Shown one piece after another: positions 8,935 to 17,603 of a stretch of 24,950 bases of DNA. A program made the position numbers and the translations under genes. Each line of letters begins with the position of its first letter. Positions within the stretch are counted from its first letter, which is position 1. Location: contig NW_003205107.1 in NCBI RefSeq assembly GCF_000006405.1, positions 8,810 through 33,759 on the forward strand. Direction: 5' to 3'. Source of the stretch: Perkinsus marinus ATCC 50983. Its lineage: Eukaryota; Perkinsozoa; Perkinsida; Perkinsidae. The notes under the pieces are model-generated. The model saw only the letters and a program-made list of their open reading frames with translations, did no database searches and was not told the DNA's origin.

Positions 8935-10560
8935 CGTGGATTTTCATTTGCTATCATATGTACATTTCTGTGATGGAGAAAGCCTTTGGTTGTGAGTTTG
9001 CTTGAGTGGTTAAGACTCTTGTATGAGTGAATATATGGTCGCGTTAACTATCCCGAATCATAGCGAGTCTGACATCAGTGCTCTCTGTATTCTGAGTGGA
9101 ACGAAGAGAAAACTCTAGGTTTGGGTGCACATGGCTAACGAGCCATGGAAAGGGTAGCACTCCAAAACTCTCAGTCGGCCCTTGTTCGACACATTTCTGT
9201 GCGCGAGGATAAAGAGTGATCACAAAGTTGGCGAAAAGTGGCAATTGCGAAATCTAGGGCTCTCTTTGGAGACCCTTGCTTATAGTAAAGGCTATTGACA
9301 TCTCTGCATTTAGGGTCTACCTGTCGCAAGGTTACAATATCACCAGAGTTGTTGATTTGATACTTTAGTGATGTTTGTGGGCTAATTCCAGTATCCCCTT
9401 CCAAGAAGAACTAAGCGAATCCATCGACAACTTCGGTGGTCAGTTTCAACCAATACCACGACCAATTCATAGTATGGTCACGAGTGTATTGGGAGAACAG
9501 TAAAAGTCTTTCGCAACGAGATGACGAGGTATAGAGAATGTTGTCGAGTATTTCATGGAGGTGGAAGAGATGTTATTGGATTTTGTCGCAATTCAACTGA
9601 GCCACGTTAACGCACACATAACGAATGCTATCGAGACGTATGGCCGTTTCCTGTTATTCACATCCGGGTCAGTTGTATTATTGTGGTCTTTTCCCCATAC
9701 CTACCTGGAAGCACTAATCTTTGAGCATTCCAACGCTTTCAGTGAGGAGAAGTGTTATTGGACCTGCACGAGTCGGTGTCGGAGAGAACATAATTCAATT
9801 TTTACATTGAGAGTTATTCTGCGCTGTACTAGAATTGAGTCGTGCTAGTGGTGTAGAGAGGTCGCTATCACACCTACACTCATTCCCGTCGACTGCACCT
9901 CAACACAATGCAAACTAGACTCCCAATCATCCTCAGAGTGAGTAGTCATAGACGATGGACTAAAACGATATAGTCGTACAGTGCGCCTCCCATTCTCCTG
10001 AGTCTATTATTAGTAGTGGAGCTCAGTCTGAAGTCTGAAGTCATCGAGAAGTTTTTAACAACGACTCACAGGTGCACGTTTTTAATGTCGAATCGACGAG
10101 CAAAAAAACATAATGTCGATTATCACCATCACGATGCTAGAATAGTCTATGCCGATTTACGTACAGAAAACGGTGTAGTACGGTTGGAATGCGTGGTAGG
10201 AGGCCACCTACACTGTGGTTCGTGACGCGTATAATCTATTGGTCAGACTTCGTGTAAAATCCACAACAAGGAGGATGTGGTTCATACCACTCCTTCACTT
10301 CATCAGACTTATGCTCACAGTCATATTGAGCATTGTATACCGTAAAGAGGAAGTCTTTAAGGTGGATAATTCCGATTGAAGTGGGGTTGTGGTTGTTGTA
10401 TTGTGTTCAGTACTATTAACACAACACTCATCAACATAGGAAAGCCACGAAAGGGTGTAGATTGCAGAAATGGTAATCTAAAAGGAATCGTATTCAAACC
10501 AAGTGAATCCTGATTACCTGCCCTATGTCAACCGAGAGCCTTAAAACGTGATAAGAAATC
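8935..10560. other. Gene-poor stretch, nothing firmly identifiable
   Basis: Open frames are under 100 codons and none shows a recognisable domain or a convincing splice chain. The adjoining RT-like scrap suggests decayed retroelement DNA, but I cannot name any part of this stretch. No A or B element is visible here, in contrast to the first 7.4 kb. Confidence 0.5.
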
Positions 10561-10578
10561 TACACATGTGGCAACATC

Positions 10579-10579
10579 T

Positions 10580-10636
<57 letters not shown>
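10579..10636 (+). repeat. (TAC)n trinucleotide microsatellite, about 19 units
   Basis: A near-perfect run of ACT/TAC units ending TACGACTATC. It lies directly beyond the TAA (10650-10648) of the minus-strand RRM frame. In one minus frame it would read as poly-Ser, but no stop-free link to the RRM exists. Confidence 0.9.
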
Positions 10637-10647
10637 GACTATCATCA

Positions 10648-11048
10648 TTATCGATTATTTGTATAGTTTCGCATAACAACCGGGTGACCATCAATAACAT
10701 GGGGATTGTCGATAGGTTGAAGGACGGTTTCAACGGCCTCATTAGTGGCAAAAGTGGTGAACCCAAAACACTTACTCACTCGCGTTCGACGATCCGTAAT
10801 TACCACAGCTTCCCGGAGATTGAACATGGGAAATCGTAATGTAAAATATGCCTCAAGGCTTGCACTCGTCGTGTCGCGAGATAAACGAGTACTTTGTTCC
10901 TAGCCTGCCTCTCAGCCAACCTGTACGTATTAACACCATCACGCGGTGGTATGACAGACTGCGGTGACGCCGCATTATTAATCACCAATCGGTTACCACC
11001 ACCACGACGACGACGACGACGATCAGGCAATGGGAAAGGGAGTAGTGA
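10648..11048 (-). pseudogene. hnRNP-like RRM domain with a frameshift
   Basis: Minus-strand reading gives an Arg/Gly run encoded by (CGA)n at 10998-11023, then ERQARNKVLVYL (RNP2-like, 10898-10878). After a one-base frame change near 10880 it continues SRDTTSASLEAYF, LREAVVITDRRTRVSK, CFGFTTF (RNP1, 10773-10750) and HVIDGHPVVMRNY, with TAA at 10650-10648. The two RNP motifs, their spacing and the IDGxxV ending are classic single-RRM architecture (single-stranded RNA binding). Because RNP2 and RNP1 lie in different frames and no GT-AG intron reconciles them, it is either a pseudogene or an assembly error. The (TAC)n run follows immediately. It may once have been joined to the Mei2-type RRM upstream, from which it is separated by an in-frame TGA. 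Confidence 0.55.
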
Positions 11049-11738
11049 TCACAACCAAGTCTTTAGAGGCAAAAAGCATAGGCCTGAATTCTTCTCATTA
11101 ACGGGACTATCACGATAGTGCTCGATATTAGCCTCGAGCCCTTGGATGCGAGCCCACGCTACTCCACACTGTTTGTTAGAACGCATAAAATGTGCAGACA
11201 CCCCCGGAGTGATCACAGTAGCTCTCGAGCCACTTTTGTTATCCCGACACAGCCCAGATGAGTTCGCTTTGGCAACTGTATGAGCTAATAATACACCTGC
11301 TATTTTCAATCGAAACCTAATAGCAGTTTCGTGAGAAGTGAAATTGGTAAAAGCATAGCCCAAACTGCTTACAGACTTGAAATCAATCGGTGAATATAAG
11401 AAATCGAAATCAACAAGAAAAACCCTCGTGCTTCACGGCGTTGGCGATGTCAATTTGAGTGAGCTTATTCGGAATATTACGTAACATAGATTTGATTAGA
11501 TCAAAATTTGATTGATGAGCCTCCCTTGTACTGCTGGCGAGACGAGGGCTACGAGTAGCCACCACTGTACTTTCCCCATAGAATGAGTCAGAGCAATATC
11601 AATGCCTCCAGCAAGCGCTGGCGAATGTGGAGGAGGATGATGATTCGTGTTGAGATCAGGGGTACCAGCAGTGCCGCTGTTCTTAAGAGTCCCGTGAGCA
11701 TATTTGATCGACTCAGCATCGCAAACTGGATTCTCCAT
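11049..11738 (-). pseudogene. Mei2-like C-terminal RRM (RRM_2 family), frame-disrupted
   Basis: Minus-strand segments read SMLRNIPNKLTQ (from 11490), then after one extra T at about 11412 DFDFLYSPIDFKS, LGYAFTNF and WARIQGLEANIEHYRDSPV, ending near 11060. LRNIPNK...DFxYxPIDF...GYAFxNF...YARIQG is the diagnostic order of Mei2-type RRM_2 domains, RNA-binding proteins linked to meiosis and growth switching in fungi and plants. Upstream codons from ATG 11738 are His/Pro/Ser-rich and could join by a 50-nt intron (GTACAG...GGGAG). About 42 codons between RFRLKIAG and CGVAW are either an insertion or an in-frame intron (GT at 11294, AG at 11169). The single-base break in the middle of a conserved block has no splice explanation, so I call it a pseudogene or a sequence error. 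Confidence 0.6.
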
Positions 11739-12004
11739 TATAGGGAAACCCAGCAGCAGGTTGTGAAGGTTGATACTTTTCTATTCACCACAACTCCGAG
11801 TAACGCAAGTGTTGTTGTAAGTAAGAGCAACGTGTACGCTGGACGATATCATTGCTTTAGTGTGAAAGAAGAGATAAGTGAAATCGTTATGTATTACTCG
11901 TGGACAAAGTCTCGATCGAATATCAAATAAGTCCTTCTCCATCACGCCATAAGACGTCGTCACTTAACCTATTTTGAATCTTACCGCCTCATCCTCAAGA
12001 TACT

Positions 12005-13512
12005 TCAATACGGTTCGTCCATCCAGTCAATGAGCTGCAGCGTTACACTGATCTCCGAGTACTTGAACGCCTGCACAATCCCACTGTCACCAGTGCCGCC
12101 ATCTGAATTCCGACCAGTTGAGGGATAGAAATCAACATGGAATTTGTTGCCCATGAGGACTTTCTTCCCACTGTTCACCTTACCAAGACTCACAGTAAAG
12201 CGCATACACGCTCCTTGGGGACAGACGAGACCAACTGCTACACACCCTGGAGGGGACTTGCCCTTCACCCCAAAGGGATAGAACTCCAGTTGAATAGGAG
12301 GACCAGGTTCACCATTATCTCTCGGGAGTCTAAATGTTATACTAGGAACCCCTTCCCCCGGAATCACGGACTTCAGCTTCTCACTGACAGCTCCGAGTTT
12401 CCATGTAACCCTCCTAGCACGAGTATTAACGAATATTCCTTGTTGCCTTTCAGCGTTCTTAAACAGATCATCAATGGCAGAAACCGAACGCCGCTTGGTG
12501 ATATTCGTTTGTCTAGCAGTGGCAGTAGTGGTGAGGGCAGGAGCAAATGGAGTCCCTCCCTGAACAGTATGACGCCTTGGAATGAACACCGGAGCATCAG
12601 CTGACATCCTCCTAGAAGACAACGTAGTAGAATGCCTGAGAACAGATAACAAATACCATTATTATCAACCACAACGGTAGCTCACTTGGTATTGTCAGTT
12701 GTAGTAGCCGCGAAACTGATCCTTCTATCGCTACCAAGAGCAGTACTTGACCTCGAGAGCTCAGCCGGGAGGAAACTCGAGTCATCGGTGTTATCACTGA
12801 TAGGACCAGCAGGTGCCGGTAAGAGTCCATCGCCACTCTGAGCTGCCAGTAGCTGAGCCTGTGCACTAGCCAACATACTAGCGAACGCGATACGTTGATG
12901 AGCTGCAGCCGAGCCAGCTCTCTCTCTGTTACGACGACTCGAGCCGCCGCCTCCACCCCCGCTGGCCTCTCCTTGAGAACAGACGGCTGCTGCGGCTGCT
13001 GCTGCTGTTGCCACCACTGGTTTAACGCTCATCGTGTAAGTCGGAGTAAACGTATTACTCATAGTCTTGAGCTCCCACTTGAAACCGTTAGCAGAGTTCC
13101 TCTCCTTCCCTAGCACGCAGCGTGCCAAGATATCTATGCTATCACTGAGCTTACCAACAACCCAACCAACAGCACCCTCGTTGGGACCTAGTTCAGGTAG
13201 GCCTTCACCATAGCACATAACAACATCATCGCACTTGTGTTTGAAATAACAGAATTTCCATTTCTCCAAAGCCTTACTAGCGGAGGCTTTGAGCACATAG
13301 CAACCATTGATCTCATCAGCATGAGGCCCCGTGGCACCCTCCAGCTGGATGTGGCTGGGGAATGGTACGGGAGTAGTTGTGGGTAGCGGTTGGAAGGGGG
13401 CAGAGGTGGCCGTTTTACCACCACTGTTAGAGGCGGCATCGAGACTAGTGCTTTGAGGCGGAAAGGCGACCTTCTCTCCAGCTGGAGGTGAACCAGCAAC
13501 AAGCATTTTCAA
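12005..13512 (-). CDS. Two-exon gene: N-terminal INGxY-type module and C-terminal MATH/TRAF-like domain
   Basis: Exon 1 is 13512-12686 and exon 2 is 12635-12005. They are joined by a 50-nt intron (GTGAGC...TTCTCAG) in phase 2, giving 485 residues. An N-terminal region near residues 60-130 (GATGPHADEINGCYVLKAS, then EKWKFCYFKH, VMCYGE and GWVVGK) resembles the INGVY-type module I associate with alveolate proteins. A low-complexity linker follows: poly-Ala, poly-Gly and Ser/Arg. The C-terminal part has VTWKL, SITFRLP, IQLEFYPFGVKG, VGLVCPQGACMRFTVSLGK and MGNKFHVDFYP. This beta-rich order is reminiscent of MATH/TRAF-like domains common in dinoflagellate-lineage proteomes. Neither assignment is diagnostic to catalytic-residue level; binding or scaffold roles are inferred. 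The two frames look like separate ORFs until the intron is recognised. Divergent from the RING-CH/FHA gene at 14173. Confidence 0.7.
12636..12685 (-). other. 50-nt spliceosomal intron
   Basis: Minus strand: donor GTGAGC at 12685, pyrimidine-rich TTATCTGTTCTCAG ending 12636. Removing it keeps the 12005-13512 gene in frame. It is the clearest example of the very short intron class in this window. Confidence 0.8.
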
Positions 13513-14020
13513 CTACGCAATTGAGTAAGGATTTAGGGCGCGCGCTTTCTCTAGTGGTACGCAGCCACCACCACCACCACATAGTGGAACTTAGAATATG
13601 ACTACTTAACGAGGTAGCTATAGTTCGCTAACTGTAGCCATCTAACGTCAGGCTTTCCTCCTACTCCTCTGCCTCGCGTTAACCTATGTCGAAGTCATCG
13701 TCCCTATCGCAACCCCACACCTAGGGTCCTACCGCGGCACCCATCCAAACTCAATCTTGCTATCTCGAAATTCCACGATTTTCTTTAGCGGAGCGAAGCG
13801 ATTCATGTATTGCATTTTCATATTTCCTGTCTACCTCTTGGAAATTTTTCTTTGAGATGGCTAGGTGTCGGCCGAAAAGTTAGAAAAACTCCTAGGGTTG
13901 ATTTCAACTGCTATAATGTGATATTGTAAATTTTTGCTTTGCGTAAAATGCGGCGTAGAAATCAATTTCAAAATCGATTTTTTGCGATGATAGCAATGTA
14001 GTAGTAGACTAATAGTAGTT

Positions 14021-14030
<10 letters not shown>

Positions 14031-14056
<26 letters not shown>
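14031..14056 (+). repeat. (GTA)n trinucleotide microsatellite
   Basis: About eight to nine perfect GTA units, with imperfect GTAGTA words from 14018. It lies about 120 bp upstream of the RING-CH/FHA start codon. The complementary trinucleotide (TAC)n occurs at 10579. Confidence 0.85.
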
Positions 14057-14099
14057 ACTAGGACTGGATGTGTACCCCAGCTGAGCCCTGTTGTTTATC

Positions 14100-14149
14100 G
14101 TGAAGTGAATTTTGAAATGTGTTTTTCATATCACTAGGGTGAAACTCCA
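14100..14149 (+). mobile_element. MITE family A right-end fragment in the 5' leader of the RING-CH/FHA gene
   Basis: TTTTTCATATCACTAGGGTGAAACTCCA is the intact A right end (14121-14149), preceded by diverged core sequence. The left half is gone. It ends 23 bp before the ATG at 14173. Confidence 0.65.
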
Positions 14150-14172
14150 TTGTAGCGTTAAGCCCAATCATA

Positions 14173-15840
14173 ATGCCTACAATACGTCGTCGATCTACAA
14201 AGCGCGTAGATCCCATCATCACTACCTCCTGTTCGCGTGGTTCCGACAGCTCAGCCCAGCTAGAAGTAATCGCAAGGACGTTTACATGGAGTCACGACTC
14301 CAGGGGCCTGTACGACTACGAAGCGAAGAGTGTTTACAAGAGGAACTATCGGGCAAAAATGTGCGATAATGGTTTTGTGATCACTCGTACGGACTGCGAG
14401 ATTGATATGATTCCAGCATCTATGTGCGATGCAGAGGAAGAAGTAACATCACCAATGGGGAGTGCGGCAACAGTAGCAGCTGGCTTTGAGTCCTCGGGAA
14501 TAAGCGTTATAGGTGAACAGCATAGTGCGGCGAAAACGAAAAAAATTTTGAGGTTGTTTGAAAATGATGGTGAATATTTCGTGGAGAGGCCACAGCCGCA
14601 GTGTGAGGATAGCAGTAGCGATTCTAGTGGGACGGGCAGTCGTAAAGTGTCGAAGTTATGGGAGGTGATACGCCATAGTAAAGGCTCTGGCAGACCACTT
14701 GTCGAGGGGGATGTATTGAAACTTGGCAGATTCAAAATAAAAGTGAAGGAAATTGTGACTACTCCTGAGGAGGCTCGGGAGAGGGAAAATGAGGCGGAGC
14801 GAAGCGGCAGAGATTTTAGTGAAGATAGGGCTAGTGCTTTGACGGTTAGCACTGAGTTCAAGGATGTTGATGATGATTCTGAAGAGGCTCTACCGCTGAG
14901 TGAAAAAGTTTGCCGTATTTGTTATGAACCCGGGGAGAAAGAGAACCCTCTGGTGGCGCCTTGTACGTGTAAAGGAAGTATGAAATTTATTCATTTGAAT
15001 TGCCTGAGGCAGTGGATGGACGGACGACTGTGCCTCAGGGAAGACCCTTGTGGAAGCTCTGGAGGTGGACGACAGGGCGGACCGCTCGCGAACAGCTACT
15101 TTTGGCGCAGTCTCGATTGTGAGTTGTGTAAAACGTCGTACCCTAGCGTTGTTGAGATCCCCGTTGAAAGTGGCAAAGTGCGACGAGTGGATCTATATGA
15201 GCTACCGAGGCCAGCGCCGCCGTATATAATTTTGGAGTCTCGAATAAAGCATCACTCGAGGAGGTCGGGCCAGCAACAACAGAGCAGTGCGGAGGTGCCG
15301 AGGAAGGGCTTGCATATCATGTCCTTGGGAGGCAATCCTAGGAGCGTCATACGCGTGGGGAGAGGCCACGATGCTGATGTGAGAATCAACGATATTTCTG
15401 TTAGTCGCTGCCATGCTTTGATACGGCTGATCCCGGGAGGCCGTGGAAAAAGGCCGTATTTTGTCATTGAGGATCAGAAGTCGAAATTTGGAACTCTGGT
15501 GGAGGCGCCAAACCCGATGCGGATTGAAGTGGCGGGGGGAATATTCAGAGATTTGAATACTTCTTATAAGGCTAGTGGTCCTAAGCCGGTTGAAGGGTGT
15601 CTTACTCTACAAAAAGGAAGGAGTGTGATACAACTGCAGTTGAGAAAACCGAATTTCCTGCAGAAAATGTTGTCATGCGGAGGTGCTAGAGTGGGCGGAG
15701 GAGGAGTACCGGGAAAAGTCTTTTGTACGTTGTCATCATCGCCGGCAACTTCGTCGGCGAACGGTGGGCCTATGGTCGTAGCAAGAGGGCCTTCGAGAGA
15801 GAGGAGCGTGGAGGGAAGAACGGTAGGAGGGGGGATTTGA
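14173..15840 (+). CDS. RING-CH (RINGv) E3 ligase-type protein with C-terminal FHA domain
   Basis: A single exon of 555 residues. RING-CH ligands are visible in full: C247 and C250 (CRIC), C264 and C266 (CTC), H274 and C277 (HLNC), C316 and C319 (CELC). This is the C4HC3 pattern of MARCH-type ubiquitin ligases, with the conserved LRQW after the histidine. The long C277-C316 spacer holds SYFWRSLDCELCK, a form I recall from ciliate and apicomplexan RINGv proteins. An FHA domain follows at about 380-450: IRVGRGHDADVRINDISVSR with G396, R397, S411 and H414, and KSKFGTL at 436-442, the residues used for phosphothreonine binding. No membrane helices, unlike many MARCH proteins, so a soluble, phospho-directed E3 is inferred. 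Residues 85-240 are acidic, Ser-rich and probably disordered. The C-terminal 60 are Gly/Ser-rich. An A-element fragment ends 23 bp upstream. Confidence 0.85.
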   Translation: MPTIRRRSTKRVDPIITTSCSRGSDSSAQLEVIARTFTWSHDSRGLYDYEAKSVYKRNYRAKMCDNGFVITRTDCEIDMIPASMCDAEEEVTSPMGSAATVAAGFESSGISVIGEQHSAAKTKKILRLFENDGEYFVERPQPQCEDSSSDSSGTGSRKVSKLWEVIRHSKGSGRPLVEGDVLKLGRFKIKVKEIVTTPEEARERENEAERSGRDFSEDRASALTVSTEFKDVDDDSEEALPLSEKVCRICYEPGEKENPLVAPCTCKGSMKFIHLNCLRQWMDGRLCLREDPCGSSGGGRQGGPLANSYFWRSLDCELCKTSYPSVVEIPVESGKVRRVDLYELPRPAPPYIILESRIKHHSRRSGQQQQSSAEVPRKGLHIMSLGGNPRSVIRVGRGHDADVRINDISVSRCHALIRLIPGGRGKRPYFVIEDQKSKFGTLVEAPNPMRIEVAGGIFRDLNTSYKASGPKPVEGCLTLQKGRSVIQLQLRKPNFLQKMLSCGGARVGGGGVPGKVFCTLSSSPATSSANGGPMVVARGPSRERSVEGRTVGGGI

Positions 15841-15880
15841 ACCTGGGTTGTGGGATGGGGAGGCGGGCCGCTTCCTTGTT

Positions 15881-16044
15881 GGTGTGGGAGGAGGAATATG
15901 CATGTGGTTAACTACATGTGTTGGTGATGACAATATGGAGGTTTTGGTGGTTTCTGTACACTTCTAATCGAATTTGTTAATGTAGCTTTGGAAATTCACA
16001 AGCTTAGGTGAAGAAAGCGAACATATATTCCTACTCCAACACTG
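15881..16044. mobile_element. MITE family B downstream of the RING-CH/FHA gene
   Basis: GTGTGGGAGGAGGAATATGCATGTGG to ATTCCTACTCCAACACTG, with GTGATGACAATATGG inside. It begins 41 bp after the stop codon, so it probably lies in the 3' UTR or contributes the polyadenylation region. No clear target duplication. Confidence 0.7.
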
Positions 16045-16092
16045 CATCGTGCTCTTGTTACTCTACTAGGTCTTTCTACGACCCAATTTACT

Positions 16093-16616
16093 ATGCAGAG
16101 AATCACTTCATATCTTCTTGTGACCATATTCGGGCCTATTCTGAATCTTTGCTTGGTATAGGCTAAGATACCACACCACGTGCAGGTACAAGATCGAGCT
16201 CGGACCGATTTTGGTCTCCCTCAAGGCTCTGAGGAGGAAGGTGATGATGATGTCGGTGGTCCGGTCCAGCCACAAGCTGTGGTGGACTGCGGTGAGGAGA
16301 GGCCGGCTGGGATCACTCGGGAGGGGACTGCAGCGGCTGTTGAGAGGATGGTAAAATGCCGGTGGGGAAAACTATGCACATGGTCAACCACATGTGTTGG
16401 TGATGACAATATTAGATTTCTGGGAGGGAATTTTGGGGAATTCTTCTCTTGCATAGTTATCTTTGGGAATTCCTGAGCTCAGCTGAGAAAAGCGAATATA
16501 TGAAATTTTCCAACACTGTCGAACTTGGGTGGTATGTCGTCCTGCTAGGTATCGTTGTAACGATCGGCAATCTTCATCATTCTTTTTGTACATGCAATGA
16601 CAAGGTTTCCCAACAG
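16093..16616 (+). CDS. Candidate membrane-protein exons (low confidence)
   Basis: ATG 16093 opens MQRITSYLLVTIFGPILNL, a membrane-helix-like run ending at a GTATAG donor (16156). A 165-nt exon, 16186-16350, reads in phase as an acidic loop (GLPQGSEEEGDDDVGG, GITREGTAAAVERM) before a GTAAAA donor. After a B element, a third open segment holds LGWYVVLLGIVVTIGN and stops at a strong CAG|GTGAGT donor (16617). The first intron would be only 30 nt. The third segment's acceptor would have to lie in the element. The opposite strand of 16520-16700 (frame with YPTSFLAERCICYSPVGK) is at least as coding-like. Treat as a hypothesis. Confidence 0.25.
16363..16513. mobile_element. MITE family B copy
   Basis: GGTGGGGAAAACTATGCACATGG to AATTTTCCAACACTG, with CAACCACATGTGTTGGTG and GATGACAATATTAG inside. 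The ends are diverged from consensus. Confidence 0.6.
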
Positions 16617-16795
16617 GTGAGTAGCAAATGCATCGCTCCGCTAAGAATGATGTCGGGTATTTGGTCAGATTAGCGTCCGACACTGTGTGGAAGTGTAATA
16701 TTGGATGGGTCGTATTAGATAGTAGTAGTATTACAGACGTTTTGATCCATCTTACTTGTTGTTGCTCATGCACATTTCGTCACCACCGACAATAC

Positions 16796-17086
16796 TCAGT
16801 GACTTATTATTATCTTAACGATGGCAATCATTATTTTCCTAAATCGTCTCCTTCCTGCATACCACTCCTTTCTGAACTCCTTGTAGTGGTCGTTCGAGTA
16901 GCCATAACTAGGCGCTCCTGATGCGTAGCGCATCGTTGTTGTATTGATCTCAATGGCGCCTAGTGCTCGTCGTCCCCTGTCCGCGTTACTAAGGTGGTGC
17001 TTCCTGTCAGTTGAGGACGGTTGAAGCCCCCGTAGTAGTGGTTTGCTCAACTTTTTAACAATTTCGGTTCTAAAAACCGCTTGCAT
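16796..17086 (-). CDS. Candidate minus-strand exon, function unknown
   Basis: A 96-codon minus-strand frame includes RRALGAIEINTTTMRYASG and YSNDHYKEFRKEWYAGRRR, charged and non-repetitive, which looks coding-like. It overlaps the plus-strand candidate at 16953-17348, so only one of the two is likely real there. No donor or acceptor chain could be closed. Confidence 0.2.
   Translation of the reverse strand: MQAVFRTEIVKKLSKPLLRGLQPSSTDRKHHLSNADRGRRALGAIEINTTTMRYASGAPSYGYSNDHYKEFRKEWYAGRRRFRKIMIAIVKIIISH
16907..16964. repeat. Nested inverted repeat (potential cruciform)
   Basis: ACTAGGCGC (16907-16915) and GCGCCTAGT (16956-16964) are perfect 9-bp arms. Inside the 40-bp loop lies a second perfect hairpin, GATGCG-TAG-CGCATC (16920-16934). 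The right arm overlaps the ATG candidate at 16953. Not an A or B element. Confidence 0.6.
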
Positions 17087-17348
17087 GTACTAATAGGATA
17101 CGCGAGACGGTTATTCTGTCGTTATTATTTATAGCATCATTTCTATATGTCGAGTACGGCTGCTGTCATTCGCCTACTTTGACCCACATAAGATTGCTTG
17201 GAATGTGTATTTGGTGTGTCAAAGGCGGCATCAGACAGGGACATATTTATTGTTGCTACTTGTAGTACTGCTATCATTACCTATTGTAGTCATTGGCTTG
17301 AGTATAGTTGTCAATTGGTCCATCCGACGTGAGCTTGGCAAACGATAG
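16953..17348 (+). CDS. Small two-exon membrane protein, unrecognised
   Basis: The last exon is the firm part. From about 17097 a frame is open to TAG 17346-17348 and contains RVRLLSFAYFDPHKIAWNVY. A strong membrane helix follows (TYLLLLLVVLLSLPIVVIGL), then a basic tail ending RRELGKR. A matching first exon may be 16953-17019 (MAPSARRPLSALLRWCF...) with donor GTTGAA at 17020. TACTAAT at 17088-17094 would be the branch point and GCGAG at 17106 the acceptor, giving 102 residues in phase. The adjacent AATAG is too close to the branch A to be used. The arginine-rich start could be a mitochondrial targeting sequence. Family unknown. Confidence 0.4.
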
Positions 17349-17531
17349 AGTGACGACACGTGCGCTGAGGTTGCGGTTTCGTGAGTTTGAGAGTTTGGTG
17401 TTTCGTAAGTGGTGGCGGTAAAAACATCTATGAATAATTCAGGACGGTCATGATGGTCTAGCTTAGAAGAGGGTGTAGTTCAATGTACAAGAGGTGTCCT
17501 CATGTAACACCTACTATAAATTCTAGTAAAA

Positions 17532-17603
17532 TGAGCTTGGCCCGATTCGAACGGACAACCGTCTGATCTGGAGTCAGATGCTCTACCGTTGAGCCACAAG
17601 CCC
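17532..17603 (-). tRNA. tRNA-Trp (CCA)
   Basis: Complete cloverleaf on the minus strand. The 7-bp acceptor is GGGCTTG/CAAGCTC, with one G-U pair. D stem GCTC/GAGC with loop AACGGTA. Anticodon stem TCTGA/TCAGA with loop CTCCAGA, so the anticodon is CCA. T arm GTCCG-TTCGAAT-CGGGC. No intron. The A-box (TGGCTCAACGG) and B-box (GTTCGAATC) match polymerase III promoters. The sequence is nuclear-eukaryotic in type. Confidence 0.95.

Larger units (their letters stand above)
13513..14172. promoter_or_regulatory. Divergent intergenic region with (GTA)n repeat and AGCG-triplet motif
   Basis: Shared 5' region of the minus-strand MATH-like gene and the plus-strand RING-CH/FHA gene. It contains TTAGCGGAGCGAAGCG at about 13788-13803 (also present near 4950), a (GTA)n run at about 14031-14056, and the end of a family A element at 14100-14149. 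No core-promoter element can be named with confidence. Confidence 0.4.
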